Shown: positions 45,331-58,418 of the stretch, one piece after another
Layout: the number at the start of each line of letters is the position of its first letter
Position numbering within the stretch: the first letter of the stretch is position 1
Assembly (NCBI RefSeq): GCF_905147045.1
Contig: NC_065905.1
Coordinates: forward strand, 3,906,001-3,970,000
From: Nymphalis io
Lineage: Eukaryota; Arthropoda; Insecta; Lepidoptera; Nymphalidae
Length of the DNA stretch: 64,000 bases
Reading direction: 5' to 3'
The notes under the pieces: model-generated
Told to the model about the DNA's origin: nothing
Databases searched by the model: none
The model's input: the letters and a program-made list of their open reading frames with translations, nothing else
Position numbers and translations under genes: made by a program

Positions 45331-46063
45331 GAGTTTACACACTTAATTTGCTTTATGGAAATGGATTTAGCAAAATTTTACAGCCTTAGTATATGGCGTC
45401 ACTTCTTGAAAATGCTTTTGTTGGTAGGCTGGTTCCCGTTCGGGTGTTTGGATGTTGTTCAAATATTATCTTAAAAAACGATCCTTTAGTCATATTCTAA
45501 AACAAAGGATTGTGATGTCTTGACCTTACAATATTCTACTAGAACGACATGGCAATAAAAATATATAAAAAAAACGCCTGAGCACATGGCGACCGCTATG
45601 TGATACACTCCTCCAACTCCAAATTTAATTTTCTTGGGTACTATTTTATTTATTATGACTAGTAATCGAAATTTGATCTTATACATCATAGAATATGCAT
45701 TGAATGTTCATAAATATGCATGTTTATATTCTTATTTCTAGGGTTTTTTTTGATTACGTCCGATACGATTAGCCCGTCAATAATTACCAAGGCAAAAAAG
45801 AAGATTTTCGGTTAAGACAGCGAATCTGTACTTTGCGTATAGATATAAATATTGCAAATTGGACTATTTTTTGTGTAATATATACAATAGAGTATTTTTT
45901 TGTGTTAAGATTTAGTTCTAGTTAATAGTTCAGTTAATTATAGATTTCTGTCTCCTTTTAATTTATTTTTTTATTTTACGGTAATATGTCTTTCTTTTTT
46001 AATGAAATAACTCAATAACATTTATTATACCTTTAATTAGATTGCGTAGATTAATAACGTTTA
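45331..46063. other. A+T-rich DNA
   Basis: Open frames of 66-67 codons at 45274-45474 (+) and 45486-45689 (-) have no recognised motif. Confidence 0.5.
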
Positions 46064-46072
46064 TTATATTCA

Positions 46073-46991
46073 ATCAATCAATCAATCTACAGCCAATCGT
46101 CCACTGCTGAACATAGGCCTCTCCCAAGGTGCGCCAAAGCTCCCTGTCCTCCGCCTTCCGCATCCAGTTGGTGCCCGCCACCTTCTTAAGGTCGTCGGTC
46201 CACCTGGCTGGAGGGCGCCCTACGCTGCGCTTGCTGATTCGCGGTCTCCACTCTGGGACTCGTCTGCTCCAACGGCCATCGGTCCTACGACATACGTGAC
46301 CAGCCTACTGCCACTTCAGCCTGCTAATTTTGGAAGCTATGTCGGTGAATCCGGTTCTTTTCCGGATAATCTCATTTCTGATATTATCCTTCAAAGATAC
46401 TCTGAGCATAGCTCGCTCCATAGCACGCTGAGCGACTTTGAATTTGTGGACTAGTCCCGCAGTTAGTGTCCACGTTTCGGCACCGTATGTCATGGCAGGT
46501 AACACGCATTGGTTGAAGACTTTCGTCACCACCTCACTCCCGCTCTACGTTTCCGGGGTCTTGCCATGTTGGATGACGGAATTAAAGAGGCTTGCTAACT
46601 CTTTCAGGACCGGAGTCCCGCCTGCCTTAAACAACTCTGTTGTGATTCCGTCATCTCCCAGAGCTTTGTTGATCCCCGATTTTACTCAATCGCAGTCTTG
46701 ATGGCACGGGTATTGGAGCGTCGGAGATCGCGTCGCGTCAGTGTTCTTATTGTTCGGTTTAAGGCCTTATCTGACAAAAACGATGGTAGTTCTCGTCGTT
46801 TTCTCATGAGCTCGAGTGTCTCAGCAGAGAGTTTTGGTGCGTTGTCTCTTCTCTGTGGCGGAAAACACTTGCGGGATGTATTTTGCAGTATTTTGACCAG
46901 CGTGTCGGTTTTCTCATCAATGCTGCTTACGGTTTCCAACGCGGTGAATTGTTTTTGAAGTTCCATTTGAAACTTTTTGGAGCCTTGATTT
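46073..46991 (-). pseudogene. RTE-type LINE lacking central reverse transcriptase
   Basis: Minus strand. The 3' end carries a (ttga)n tail (caatcaatcaatcaatc at 46071-46087), a common RTE feature. From 46991 leftward: the endonuclease-RT linker (KKFQMELQKQF, KCFPPQRRDNAPKLSAETLE), a frameshift near 46681, then INKALGDDGITTELFKAGG, the first RT motif, to TPETxSGSEVV, where x is a stop. It then jumps directly into TKVFNQCVLPAMTYGAETWT, so the catalytic palm with its YADD box is missing. A further TAG follows KWQ (about 46305), after which the C-terminal domain to LGEAYVQQWTIGC is open. ttatattca at 46064-46072 and 46992-47000 may be the target duplication. Confidence 0.82.
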
Positions 46992-47000
46992 TTATATTCA

Positions 47001-47837
47001 TTCAAATAAATAATAATTAAAATATCTGCACTATAAGCTCATTTCCATTTAAAAGTTTTGTTTATAAAAAATGAAAATTGATTGATGAGTTTATTTATTT
47101 AAATCAATTTTAGTCATCTTTATTTGATAAAGAAAAACACAAATACAAAATTTTACAAAAATAAATGGTATACATAGCTTTATTCTAATAAAACGATTTT
47201 ATGTGAAATGTTGGAAAACATTCGAGACCATTCAAGAGCAATCAGTCAACCTGTACCTATCAAACCATTCCTTTTCTTGTAACGCAGCTAAAGAATAATG
47301 GCGTCGAAAATAGAGTTAGTAAGGTGAGAGTATTATGTACCTTACGCTGTACGTTATAAAGTTCACATTCCTATATATATTCAGAGTCGTATGAGAGAAA
47401 TTGCGTCAAGTAAGGTCGCTGAAAGTGACAAGTTTGTTGTATGAGTGTGATCAAAATTATTGTTCAATTTTGAAACTGATGTTAATGAAATAAATTTAAA
47501 TTAGTTACATAGAAATGTCACTTTTCTAGACAATGACGTTTACATCTGCTTAAAGAATAATTTGGCTTATTCTATGCTCCTCTTATGTTAATAATGATAG
47601 TATATTTTATTTTATACAAAATAAAGAAAAACAATATAACAAAGATGTACAGTATCTAAAAAAGTCTTATTGCTGGAAAACAATTTCTACTAGATAAACT
47701 GAATATAGGAGAAATATTGCTACGTAAACATATAAAGAGATGGGTTAATATGCTCGTGTGTGGCTTCTGACAAATCTAGGATTCTTCGAAGTAAGCTTTT
47801 TCACAGCCAACTAAAGGATAAAAAGATTATTCATAGA
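47001..47837. other. A+T-rich DNA
   Basis: Nothing recognised. Confidence 0.55.
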
Positions 47838-47988
47838 AGTAAATGATATTTTCCTACATCGCTGAGCACACAATGATGTATAAGTCTAAATTAAGCATAA
47901 AACAATGGAAAGATAAATGGTGCTTGTCCGTATTTTTAAGTAAGCCGCAATTGGTTAAGATTTACTTGTTTTAGCCACTAAGTTACAA
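47838..47988 (-). mobile_element. Family B SINE, very degraded
   Basis: attaagcataaaacaatgg, tggtgcttgtccg and aattggttaagatttac blocks. Confidence 0.5.
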
Positions 47989-49349
47989 ACTAACTTAAGT
48001 TACATTTATTTGAATCACTAAGTCCGTACTTTAATTGTTTCTAACTTAACTATCCACGGAAAGTTAAGTTACAAACAAATTAAAGTGGGAAATAAGTGTT
48101 TCTTTTGCATAATTACGAGTAAAATATATATTTTCCCACAACTGATATATTCATATTAAAATATAAAATTTAATATAATAATTACAATTATTAACTAAAT
48201 AATTCTCTATATCGATTTCGGTATATCTATAAATACATGTTATTGGCATTGTGTTATCAATTTCATATACGATTTCATTTATTTTTATTGGTTAATTTGA
48301 TGTTACTTAACTATCGATGTATTCGTTAACATAAATAGTTTTATTTGTTTGCTTTTAGCGCGAGTTTGATGAATGGTGGGCTACCTCATTACGCGACAAT
48401 TTATATCTCTTTGTCTCAAAATATAAGCAATATATAAGCCTAGCCTTTACCACTCCTTATACTATAACTAATTATAATGTGGAATTCCCATAATATTAAA
48501 CCAATTTATATTTTATGTGTATATACGAAATATTTTAAATTCGTTCCATTATCCTAATAATCGTGTAATTCTTTTAAGCAATCTTAACTTAGTTTTTCGA
48601 GCGAAGCTGCGTTGTTTACAAAAAAAAAAAAAATCCTCTGTTTTTTTCCTAAAATTTAATATTTTCTTTAATATTCAGTTTTATTTGTAACCCAACGTTA
48701 CATGGTCTACGTCTACTGAAAACAACAAATTGTGACTATGACTCCGTAAATTATTGTTATAAATGTTTTCGAAAAGTTTGAAATTAGAAATCTAAGGTAA
48801 CCAATTCAAAATTAAAAAAAGAAAAATAAATCTATCATAATTTAAAGATAAAACATTAACGAAAAACTCCTTCGTAACTATGCAAAACTGACGAGAGGAT
48901 GCAATTGAAATTGACACATATAGTGAAACGAGGTCGTCAACCATGAATGAGCAACTACGTTTATAGATGGCCGTAACCTTACTAAAAGGCTCTCGTAAAA
49001 TGAAAACATAACTGAACATTTTCATCGTTTAAACAGTTTATCTTCTATAAAAACTTCCAATGTTATGACAATAATAAATTCGCTTTCTGTTCCTCCATTT
49101 TGTGTCGACACATAAAAATGTAATGTTCAGAATAATAACCATTCAGATTCAATGTTGTAAAAAGTATTCGTCCTAATGAAACATTTGGTTGAATGGAGAT
49201 TATTCTAGAAGAAATTCCGGCCGGACTTGTGAGATAAAATCCCTCAATCAAAACATTTATATGAATGAACAAATGAAATTTGGTTTTTTTTTTTTTTCGA
49301 ACAATGTTCGAAGATTGAAATTATTATATCAGATATTTTTATTTATCAT
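47989..49349. other. A+T-rich unique DNA
   Basis: An imperfect inverted repeat of ctaacttaac near 48037-48080. Homopolymer A run at 48621. No gene. Confidence 0.5.
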
Positions 49350-49585
49350 GATCCGAGGTGGCCTAGTGGCTAGGACGGGTGAATCTTAATCGAAAATTAC
49401 AGGCTTAGGTCCAGTCAAAGAAGTTTTCAAGTGCTTCATGTGTGTACAATTCCTCCCACATTCGGTGAATTGCTTTTACATCTTGAGGAAATCTGCATGT
49501 ATCAAATACAAGCCTTCTATATTTGTATCCACCAAGCCGCACTGGAACTGTGTAGTGGAAAAAAGCTCCAACTTACAAGTAGTAG
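49350..49585 (+). mobile_element. Family B SINE, degraded
   Basis: Clear head (gaggtggcctagtggctagg with A box), then cttcatgtgtgtacaattcc and cgcactggaactgtgtagtgg; strongly diverged. Confidence 0.65.
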
Positions 49586-49634
49586 GCTTTTGTCCAGCTT
49601 CAGACCGTTACTTTTTATAGTATATACATTACAG

Positions 49635-49964
49635 ACGTAAAAAAGTAACAGTCTGTAAATGTCCCACTACTGGGCTAATGCTTCTCCTTCATTTTTGAGG
49701 AGAAGGTTTGGGGGCTTATTCACCACGCTGCTCGAACGCGGGTTTGTTGGAATACACATGTGGCAGAATTTCAGTGAAATTAGACACATGCAGAATTTCT
49801 CACGATATTTTCCTTTACCATGAAAGTGAAGGATAAAATCGTGAGTAACGAGATGAATTATGAACACAAATTAAGCACATGAAAATTAAGTGATGCTTGC
49901 CCAAGTTTGAACTCGAAATCATTGATCAAGATTTACGCCTTCTAACCATTAGGTCATCTTAGCT
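49635..49964 (-). mobile_element. Family B SINE with 8-bp target duplication
   Basis: Full-length minus-strand copy; cattacag flanks it at 49627-49634 and 49965-49972. Forms an inverted pair with the older copy at 49350-49585. Confidence 0.82.
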
Positions 49965-49972
49965 CATTACAG

Positions 49973-50808
49973 CATATGTTACAATATTTCAACCAAAGAT
50001 ATTGTTTTTATATTCGAACCTTACATTATCATTCATCTCAGGTAGACATAAACTTCAGCGGTTAAAATATTATGGGCATGCGTTTACAGAAAATTCACTT
50101 GAAGTAATCCATTACGGGATGCTAGATCGTGATATAACTCCGGCATTTTCATCCAAGTTACCTTGATAATGTAAATTACATAAATATTTCATTTTATATA
50201 TAAATAAAATGTAAACATTGTATAGTAGGTTGCCTGAAGAGCCTGTAGCGATAAGACCACCAAAATTGTAAACTAATTACGTTATATCTATATTATGTAT
50301 TTTTTTTAATTGTGGTGTACAGTAAAGTATTATTATATTTATATATTTTAACATTTGATTTTACGTACCACAAAAAAATAACAAAAGAAGAGATAGTATA
50401 AATAGCATGTAATTTATGAAATTTGTTAATTATTTCAAAAGCAATTCACTGATATATTTATTCTATAATGACGTCTTAACCCACTTCACGAAAAACAAAA
50501 TGTGTGGTCGGGGGATCCCCGTCAGCAACTCAATTCTTAACCCTCTCTAATTTGTATAATTCATGTTATTTTTTGAATAGAAAAGTATTGGTATTGAAAA
50601 AATAATATAAGTTGTACATAAAAAAATCAACTACAATTTTTTTTTTCACAATTACACAGGGTTTTATATGTTTGTTCTTTCATAATTCCTGTGATGCAAC
50701 CGCATCCTTTTCTTGCCTTCCAATCCATTTCAAACGACCTTCGCAATATTAGCAACTACACAACTTCCATTAAAGCAGACAAATTGAATTACAGCTAAAT
50801 AATTCTTA
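49973..50808. other. A+T-rich unique DNA
   Basis: A short G+C-rich spot (gtcgggggatccccgtcag) at 50506-50525 is unassigned. Confidence 0.5.
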
Positions 50809-50880
50809 AAATTCAATAAAATATTTATTTTAAATATTAGAGTATTAATATTTAAAATAAATATTTCATTGAATTTTACA
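50809..50880. repeat. Hairpin: 33-bp arms, 6-nt loop, one mismatch
   Basis: Arms 50809-50841 and 50848-50880 around gagtat. Arms start taaaattcaat; the only difference is a transition at arm position 12. The arms are almost pure A+T but not a simple repeat. Confidence 0.9.
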
Positions 50881-53800
50881 TAACTCATTAAGAAAACATT
50901 ATTTTAACTCTGTACAAAGGCGGCGCTGCTAACAGAATTCAAATGGAATTAAGTTTTACTTATCCTATAAAATAAATATATTTGATTCAGAATAATGAAA
51001 TTAAATCTAATGGATTTAATTTTGAATATTGTCACAGTAAATCAAATATTTTATCAATAAATTAAACATCAAAAATGAATTCAAAAGTTTTAAACAATCA
51101 CAAAAGAGTGTAAATTAAATATTAAGCTTGATAAATAATAATCCAACGTTTTCAAATATCTATTTGAATATAAATTTCATGTTTTAAACATTTATAAAAT
51201 AAAATAATTTAAACAGTAAAAAAAATAAAATCTGCCATTGTTTTTGCTTGGAGCGCCCTCTATGAACACATAATATATATTAAGAAATTTCGTGCCATTA
51301 CAACATGGTATCCATTATTGCCGCTAGAAATATAACGATATTATTGAATTTTATAAAACTTTAAAAACATTATACATTTATCCAGGACCTCGTTTTCTCT
51401 AATTTTTTGTCCTTTTTTTAAGTTTGAATTTATGGTTTCATCATTTTTAACTACTTCACTTTTGTTCACACATTAACAGTATAAAATACAATAAAGAAAC
51501 AGAGAGGGCGACAATTTCTGTCATTTCACTCTACTGTAAGCCGCGTAAAAGAACTTCATTCCAAAAAAAAGATTTTCATGTGCAACAATCATTTCTAATA
51601 TACATACCTTTATTTGTTTTACCACGTTCAAGTAAAATAATCATTTAATAAAATGACAAGCAATTACGAGTCGAGTGTTAATCTAACTCGGCAAATTAAT
51701 TCCATTCATAATCTCGCAGATCTTTTAGAGCGAGGTCAATTTATGAAATCAGTAACCTACACTAGGAAAATGAATTATATATTCGTAGCTCTTGATGATA
51801 TAATCTTAAGGATTATAATTTATTGGATAGCTAGATTAACCACATACTCTGATGCGATTTACGTAAGTTTTAAGCGATATTCGAGCAACTTAATATCGAT
51901 TTCGATCGACTTCAATGACTGAACTTCAAAGGAAAGTCAGCTGGTGTTATATATCTACGTAACTTATCCTTTGGATAAACCTATAATGTAAACATAGCTA
52001 TGCTAAGCTCTATTTTCGACACATAGGTAAATAAGACGTGACTTAAAATTGAATTTATAATAATATTATTTAATTACTCTGGGCGATTTTGATTGGCTAA
52101 AAAAGTCCATCTAATCATAGACTAACCAACTGTCGATATATATTGCACTACTGTTTGTAAATTTGGATGCACTTTAATCTTCTCAAAATCTGTTAAGTTA
52201 GAAATCTGAAATAAGCGGAAAAATATTAACCAGATTTGCGTTTTTTTCCGAGTCATGTACACTGTGAACTTCACAACTACGGGCTGCTGTTGAGAATTTC
52301 TTAAATCCAAAAATATACTATTTTGGATCGGGGGAAATTAAAAATTTTTAAGAGAAGTTAAAACATATTATAAATAATCAAAATTTAGATGAACGAAGTG
52401 TTATAGAGTTCTGCATATAATTTTTTTCTTAATCGAAATCCATAGGCACAGTTATAAGAATCGACAACAATATACATGTGATATAAAATATATTTACCGT
52501 TAGGAATTAATTTTTTATGTTTGTATTTGTGTACAGATGTAATTTCAATGAAGTGTTTTTCTTTCATAACAATTAAGCGACTTCGACTTCGTACGTCATG
52601 GTTCGAATTATTGTATTGAAGGTTCTACAGAAAGTATCCTAAATTTTTTTATTTTAAAGTCACTCAATTCCCAATTTATAAATTTTTTTTTAAATAATTT
52701 CCTACACATATCTGTCTATTGTTTCTCTTGGAACAAATATAATTCCCAAAGGTATCAGGTAAGTAAAACACGGAAACATAGTAATAATTCAAATGTTCAT
52801 GGCCCACACGAGAAATTCAACTAACTGCGTATTTGTACCTTCATAAGTTTTGTTTCGTCATAGAGTGAATGTATATCGCATTGTTGGAAATTAGTATCTG
52901 TCTCGGCACACAATAGACATCATTGTGTACATACAAAGGAGAGTTTTACCCGCAACTATAACGCAATTTCTACCGTTTCGTTTGCGACGACAGCATTTAC
53001 TCATCTTTGTACTTTATTGCTATTGTAACGAATTTTTGGAGCAATATGTTTCACACGCTAAAAGAGAATAGCGCTTAAGATAAAAATGTTGAATGTCTTT
53101 ATTTATTTACTTATGCTATGTTTTTGATTATCAACAAACAATATTATACCCTATTTATTATGTAAATAAATTCTTACTAATCCATAACAATACTTTATAG
53201 TTTAATCTGACGATTGAAAATAATGTAATTAACAGTCAATATGATCACGTTATTTTTTATTAAATATGGGCTTGTGCTTAACTACACTTATATCATCATC
53301 ATTTGGTCTGGCTCGGACATCAGTGCGTATTCCACTTAAACGTATCCAACTTGATGCACTCAAAGTGAGGCTATCGCATTAACTAAATTACACGACACAG
53401 AAAACACAATAAATCATAAACGTGGCTGAGAAACGTTTCATGAAAATCAATAAGTGTAGCTCTAGATTATTTATAGTGAGATTTAGATATCTGAAATTTG
53501 TGAAATCTATCAGGCATCCAGTATGCCTATAAATATTATTTGCTATTAAATCCGTGACGATGAGACAAATTCTAAAAGATAAATCAATATACATAACCAC
53601 AGGTGATATCAGATTTCCAGACATCCATCAATTAACATAGTCATTATTAATTTAACGTTGAAAAACACGAGATTAAAAATATTATTAACAGTTCAAACAA
53701 GCATTAATGGAATTGAATTTCGTGCAAAGTACGAGACTATAAAATTAATTCTTAAACTCAGGTAATATATCATTTTTCTAAGTTTACTTTGAAGAATGTT

Positions 53801-54119
53801 TCACGGTTCCCAAGTTTACTTTACATTTGCCCGCTTGTAGCTCAAAGGTACTGGAATATAGAAGTTGGTGTTGCTTCTTTTTATTATTATAGTTTACACT
53901 AGAAAGGCGAAAGTTATGAAAACGTACTCGTTGAGACGTAAAAGTTTTTTACTTGAATACGTCAAAAAGTTCATCAGAAATATCAGTACAGAATGTACCA
54001 GAAAAGGTATTTGTGGTTAGACGCCTTTTTCTCGTTTCCACTCAATAATTAAAAATTCTACCGACAAACATGTTGTTGTTTAAAGAGACTGTAAGCAAAA
54101 AGCATAGCTTAAGACTGTT
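50881..54119. other. 3.2 kb of repeat-free A+T-rich DNA
   Basis: The longest stretch without a recognisable repeat. The 89-codon frame at 51653-51922 (MTSNYESSVNLTRQ...) starts with ATG but matches nothing known, and its second half is hydrophobic and Ile-rich. I see no splice-framed exon. Unique, possibly constrained non-coding DNA. Confidence 0.45.
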
Positions 54120-54222
54120 AAAAGCGGACTGAGGAGTGGTTTATATTCCTTACAGTGCCAATGTCGATTGGTGAAGATGTTCATTTGCCTCCAGGCCTCT
54201 CATTTGCTCGACCGCTTAGTTA
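54120..54222 (+). mobile_element. Family A fragment
   Basis: ttccttacagtgccaatgtc and ctcatttgctcgaccgc only. Confidence 0.5.
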
Positions 54223-55861
54223 AGATAATTATAATAATTCTAAGATAAAATAAATAATCAAGCGTTAGTCGGTATACCTTGTTGAATATTGCAATCTTTT
54301 TTCCGTGAAAATATAGTCTTAGGAGTTTGTTTAGATTTTCTTGGAAATTATTCAATTCCAGGCCTGTGTTACTTTTTATTTTTAGGTCTAGTTGTTTATG
54401 AAATAGTATAATATTTCCTCATAATCACATATTGATACTTCACATTATGATGCAAATATTTATTGATTTATTTTTTTTACCGACCAATGGATTCATCTAA
54501 TAGACTTCAGAAAAAGATAGGACCTACCTCAAACCCCCCCCCCAAGGCAGACGTTAAATACACACACACGCAGGCGAAGCCGCGAGGGAAACTAATAGTA
54601 TATATGTATAAGAGAAATATGGTCTAGAAAGGGTTTTTGTTTTTAGGACATCAAGACACCTGACATATAAAGCTAATCCCCTCTAGCATTTTGGCTTATA
54701 CGACAAACAAAATTATACGAGAATATTACCAAAAAATATCACTGAATTTGTAGAGCAGGTTCTCCTCAGATTTGATGTCCCATTTTTTCGCATATTCTTT
54801 ACTGTTTGATAAAATATAAAACAAGAAGGTTAAAAACTCGCAATGACGTATATGAATGAAAAAAATCATTTAAAAAAACCATAATATCAAATAAACTTTA
54901 AATACAATACTTATATAGGATTATTCAGATAATTTTAACTTATATTAACACTCTCAAACAGCTTGCAGTTGTTAAATATTGCTAAATTGAACATAATTTA
55001 ATTTGCTACGTGAGTTGAGTAATAATATGATGACGCTTATCACATCGGTTGTAACGATTTTAAGCACAAGTATTCCGTAGCTTATTATTTTTCTCTTCTA
55101 ATTGTGTAATTTATTTTTAAACTTAAATATAGAAATAGCTTATAAAACTATGTACTGGTAAAAATTACAAAAGTATTAGGTCTGATGCACAACAACACAC
55201 AACTATATGCTATTTTTGTGTTTTTATTTTAGTGCAATTCGGATCACACTTTTGAATAATTTGAAATGAATTTTGATTACATTAGATTACTTCATTATTT
55301 ATTTTAATAATTGAACAAAAAACTGATATTGATAAACGTGAGTTGGGTTTAAAGAACATTTTGCTTAGTCATTCTTTTTTTTCATAAATAGTAACGGGAG
55401 CATGTCAGTCAACGATCAGCATTTGAGAATCCTTGTTACTGTTGCCAATATAATTATCTATAGTCCTAAAAATAAATTATAAGACAGTCATTAAAATACT
55501 GCTGTCTCTTTCTCAAATGCCGGATTGCAAAGGATAGCAAGATTTTTAGTCATCTCATAATCTAATAGTAATAAAATTCAGTATGACACTTACTTTGGTT
55601 TATTTTTAAAATACGACCTCTTTTATTTTAATCCATTCATCTGGCCATATGTTGTCTTGAATCTATAATAGTATGTTGGACACCTCTTTTGTATTGCAAT
55701 TGGTCAATAAAATCTTATTTGCTAACTGAATTTTATGTGAGACCAAACGGCTTATATAATCTGTTAAAACTTTTTTGTTAACTTGATGCCGGAAGCAATA
55801 GTCTTGATATTTTAATACGGAATTCGATAGCAAAGTCGATAGTCTTCTTACTACATACATA
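54223..55861. other. A+T-rich DNA with a Helitron-like scrap
   Basis: gcaggcgaagccgcgaggga near 54571-54590 resembles the G+C-rich end of Helitron-like elements. A C9 run lies at about 54535. No gene. Confidence 0.45.
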
Positions 55862-56095
55862 TTGCAGTGCAAACGTATGTGCACAACTGCGATATGAGAG
55901 TAATAGGAATGAAAAGTAGAGGATAAATATTTGATTTTGACTTTTGACTTTTGATTTTGGCTTTTTTGAATAGCAAATCAATAAGGACAGATAGAAATTA
56001 CTTTTAACGAAACAGCCGCTAAGCAACGTTCATAAGTAAGGTCATAATCACCACCACTATCGAAACTGGAATTAGATCAAAACACCAGTCACAGC
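55862..56095 (-). repeat. Family E interspersed repeat
   Basis: Reverse-complement counterpart of 19876-20110, with about 40 bp more in the middle. Carries a small tandem gacttttgacttttg run at about 55938. Confidence 0.7.
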
Positions 56096-56431
56096 CGAAT
56101 TCAAACATTTGTATACAGCAGTTTCATAATTATTCAAAGTTTTATGCGTGTAATTTTAGGCAAATATATTCAAACCGGTTAAAACAATCCTGCTTAATAT
56201 GATAATTGCTTTTGCATTGCAGATATCAAATAAAAACATTTGATTATAGTGATTATATAACCTGATTACTTCTTATTTAAATGTTACATTAGTATGAGTT
56301 GCGGTTGGTTTTCTCTGAGAAACTCCTGCGATTTAATGATATTCAGTTTATTTACGTGATCATTAATTAGCTTCTCGCCGTTTCTAGTATTTTACTAAAC
56401 TATGTTGTTGTCGCTTCATAATAATAATGTC
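56096..56431. other. A+T-rich DNA
   Basis: Nothing recognised. Confidence 0.55.
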
Positions 56432-56742
56432 CTCCAGACCGATTTCGGCCACGGCGGCCAATCTCAAGAGAGATTAGCTAACTACGCAGGAAATATTATA
56501 GGTGCACTCTTTATTCCCTAACTTTCATAATCCAACACGACCGCAATCCGACACGACCGGAAAAAGTTCAGGCGTAGGACCAATGGCTTCTTCCAACTTC
56601 CAACTACCAGAATCCGGGCTGCTACTAAGAATTTTCTGACTGAAAAACCCAATAACTTTTTATTGGCCCGACCTGGGAATTGAACCCAGGACCTCCGGTT
56701 CTGCGGCCTTACAGTAAGCCACTAGACCAACGACGCAGTCAC
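56432..56742 (-). mobile_element. Family C tRNA-derived SINE
   Basis: Best full-length family C copy. Minus-strand head ends at 56742 with ccactagaccaacga (A box) and gggaattgaaccc (B box), followed leftward by ccaataactttttattgg and the body. Confidence 0.8.
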
Positions 56743-56929
56743 TTCATCATTATTGTGTTCTTCCATTATTGGACATACGCTTCTCCTAGGGCAACCCACT
56801 GAGCCTTTCATCTTATATTTTTCATCTTGTTTTTTTTTGGAGTAGTACTTTCAGATATAAATAATCGTATACAATGTATTAATATCGTATAGCAAAAAAT
56901 TACGTGAGGCGAGTATATCTTGTTACAAT

Positions 56930-57105
56930 AGCATGCGCAAGCGATCCCATGGCGCTCATCGTTAAGACGGAAAGGGTACAGCTGGTTTTTTAGTTGATAT
57001 TCCGATGTTCGGTGTGCACTCGGTGCCTAGGACAATGGCGAGCCCCACATACCCCCTGCGTATGTGTAACGCGTAAAGTGCCATTTCTCCCAGCGACAAA
57101 AAAAA
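56930..57105 (+). mobile_element. Possible LINE 3'-end relic
   Basis: G+C-richer block (ggcgctcatcgttaagacgg ... gagccccacataccccctgc) ending in an A9 run at about 57099. The wording resembles 3' untranslated ends of R1-type lepidopteran LINEs as I remember them. No coding part. Confidence 0.35.
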
Positions 57106-57737
57106 ACGGTGTGTACATCTTTACAGATCAACCTCGGCCAATATATACAATATTCATATTTTTGTATTAATAATTTGTTATAAAAAAGTTTATTTTTTTA
57201 TTAAGCGTTTATAATTTATGAACGAATAATAAAATAATTATGTATAAAACTGTGTTTAATTATTTTATAGCGCTTTTTTTTATTTAACGAGCAATTCAAT
57301 ATTTAATAATATTGTAAGTAGTATATACTATAAAACATACTATATATACTATATATATATATGTAGTATGTTATATAAATAGTTTAGTATTTATTTCGCT
57401 TACTGAACTTCAAAACATAATGCCTTTCTAAAGGCCGAGGTCTTAAATAAATGACAAAATAAGGAATTATTGGGGAGCGCAAATACTATATATTATATAT
57501 ATAATATACGACGTAGTTCTTCAATTTCCTCGTATTTATCTTATTACAAGAAAATACAATTCATTCTTATGTGAAGAACTTATATACTAATACCTTCTCC
57601 GGAACGCGCTGCACTTGTAACGATATCATTGGTCGAAATCTAGAATAAAATTTATAGTACTTATTATAGTTCGAAAATAGAAGGCTATTTGAACGTCCAC
57701 AAATTGTTAACTTAACACTTTATGTTATTGGTAAGTG
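57106..57737. other. A+T-rich DNA, imperfect tata palindromes
   Basis: Imperfect inverted acatacta...tagtatgt at about 57337-57372. No gene. Confidence 0.5.
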
Positions 57738-57931
57738 GATGGACAAATGGACCACCTGATATTAAGTGTTCACATCACGTAGACTTTGCGCTACGTAAGA
57801 AATATTAAGCATTGGTTACAACGCCAATGCGCCACCGATCTTGGGAACATAGATGTAATGTCACTTGCACTTGTAGTTACACTGGCCCAACTCATCCTTC
57901 AAATCGGAATTCAACAATACTAAGTATTGCT
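57738..57931 (-). mobile_element. Family A copy, 3' part, split by an insertion
   Basis: Runs from agtggatggacaaatggacc to taagtattgct, where it breaks. The rest of the same copy resumes at 58853. Confidence 0.78.
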
Positions 57932-58188
57932 TGTCACGGGGTTCTCGTGTGTACGGGGTTCATTCCACCAAGACCGTCACATTAATAAAACTCGTAATAA
58001 AGATTATAAAATTTACAACATAAAAATCAGGGGGTGGACCGTTGACAGTATCTGGTTAATTAAGTTAACATTAAAACAATAAAATATTAGTTGTTAGTTG
58101 TAGGCGAGTTGGCATCGGTTAAAATTAAGTGATAGATATAAATAAATAAGTAAGCAGGATAGTGCAAACCCTGAACGCATTGTCACAA

Positions 58189-58359
58189 TGAGTGAACAAA
58201 TAAATAAAAGCAGTGCGAAGCAGCAAAAAGCACCAGCAGCAACAGCAGGCCACAGGACAAGCAGCCTCTCCTTTATAAAACAGCTGAGCCTCCAACAGCC
58301 CCAAATCAGCAACAATTCCTCGGCTGAGTCCACCGAACAATATTATGTTACTTTGTAAT
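58189..58359 (+). CDS. Small open frame inside the 921-bp insert, hypothetical
   Basis: Starts at an ATG with a purine three bases upstream (cacaATGa) and reads 56 residues: MSEQINKSSAKQQKAPAATA, a Ser/Gln-rich middle, and a TEQYYVTL end before TAA. Polar, Gln/Ser/Ala-rich, with no membrane segment or known motif. Its base composition is G+C-richer than the flanking insert. It might be the start of a retroelement gag left behind, a short regulatory peptide, or chance. Not recognised. Confidence 0.25.
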
Positions 58360-58394
58360 GTAATATACAAAGTATATGTAAAATTAAAGAAAAA

Positions 58395-58418
58395 TAAACA
58401 CTCCCTCAGGAGTGTTTA
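58395..58418. repeat. Perfect hairpin, 10-bp arms, 4-nt loop
   Basis: taaacactcc, ctca, ggagtgttta, a little downstream of the small open frame in the insert. Confidence 0.85.

Noticed and set aside
46682..46958. Plus-strand frames over 46438-46958 as genes
   Set aside because: Antisense shadows of the RTE LINE, whose minus-strand motifs are clear.
51653..51922. Host gene of 89 codons
   Set aside because: No known motif, Ile-rich second half, no splice or promoter context that sets it apart from chance in A+T-rich DNA.
52740..52760. Exon ending at caggtaagtaaaa
   Set aside because: Good donor sequence, but no acceptor or open coding-like stretch immediately upstream.
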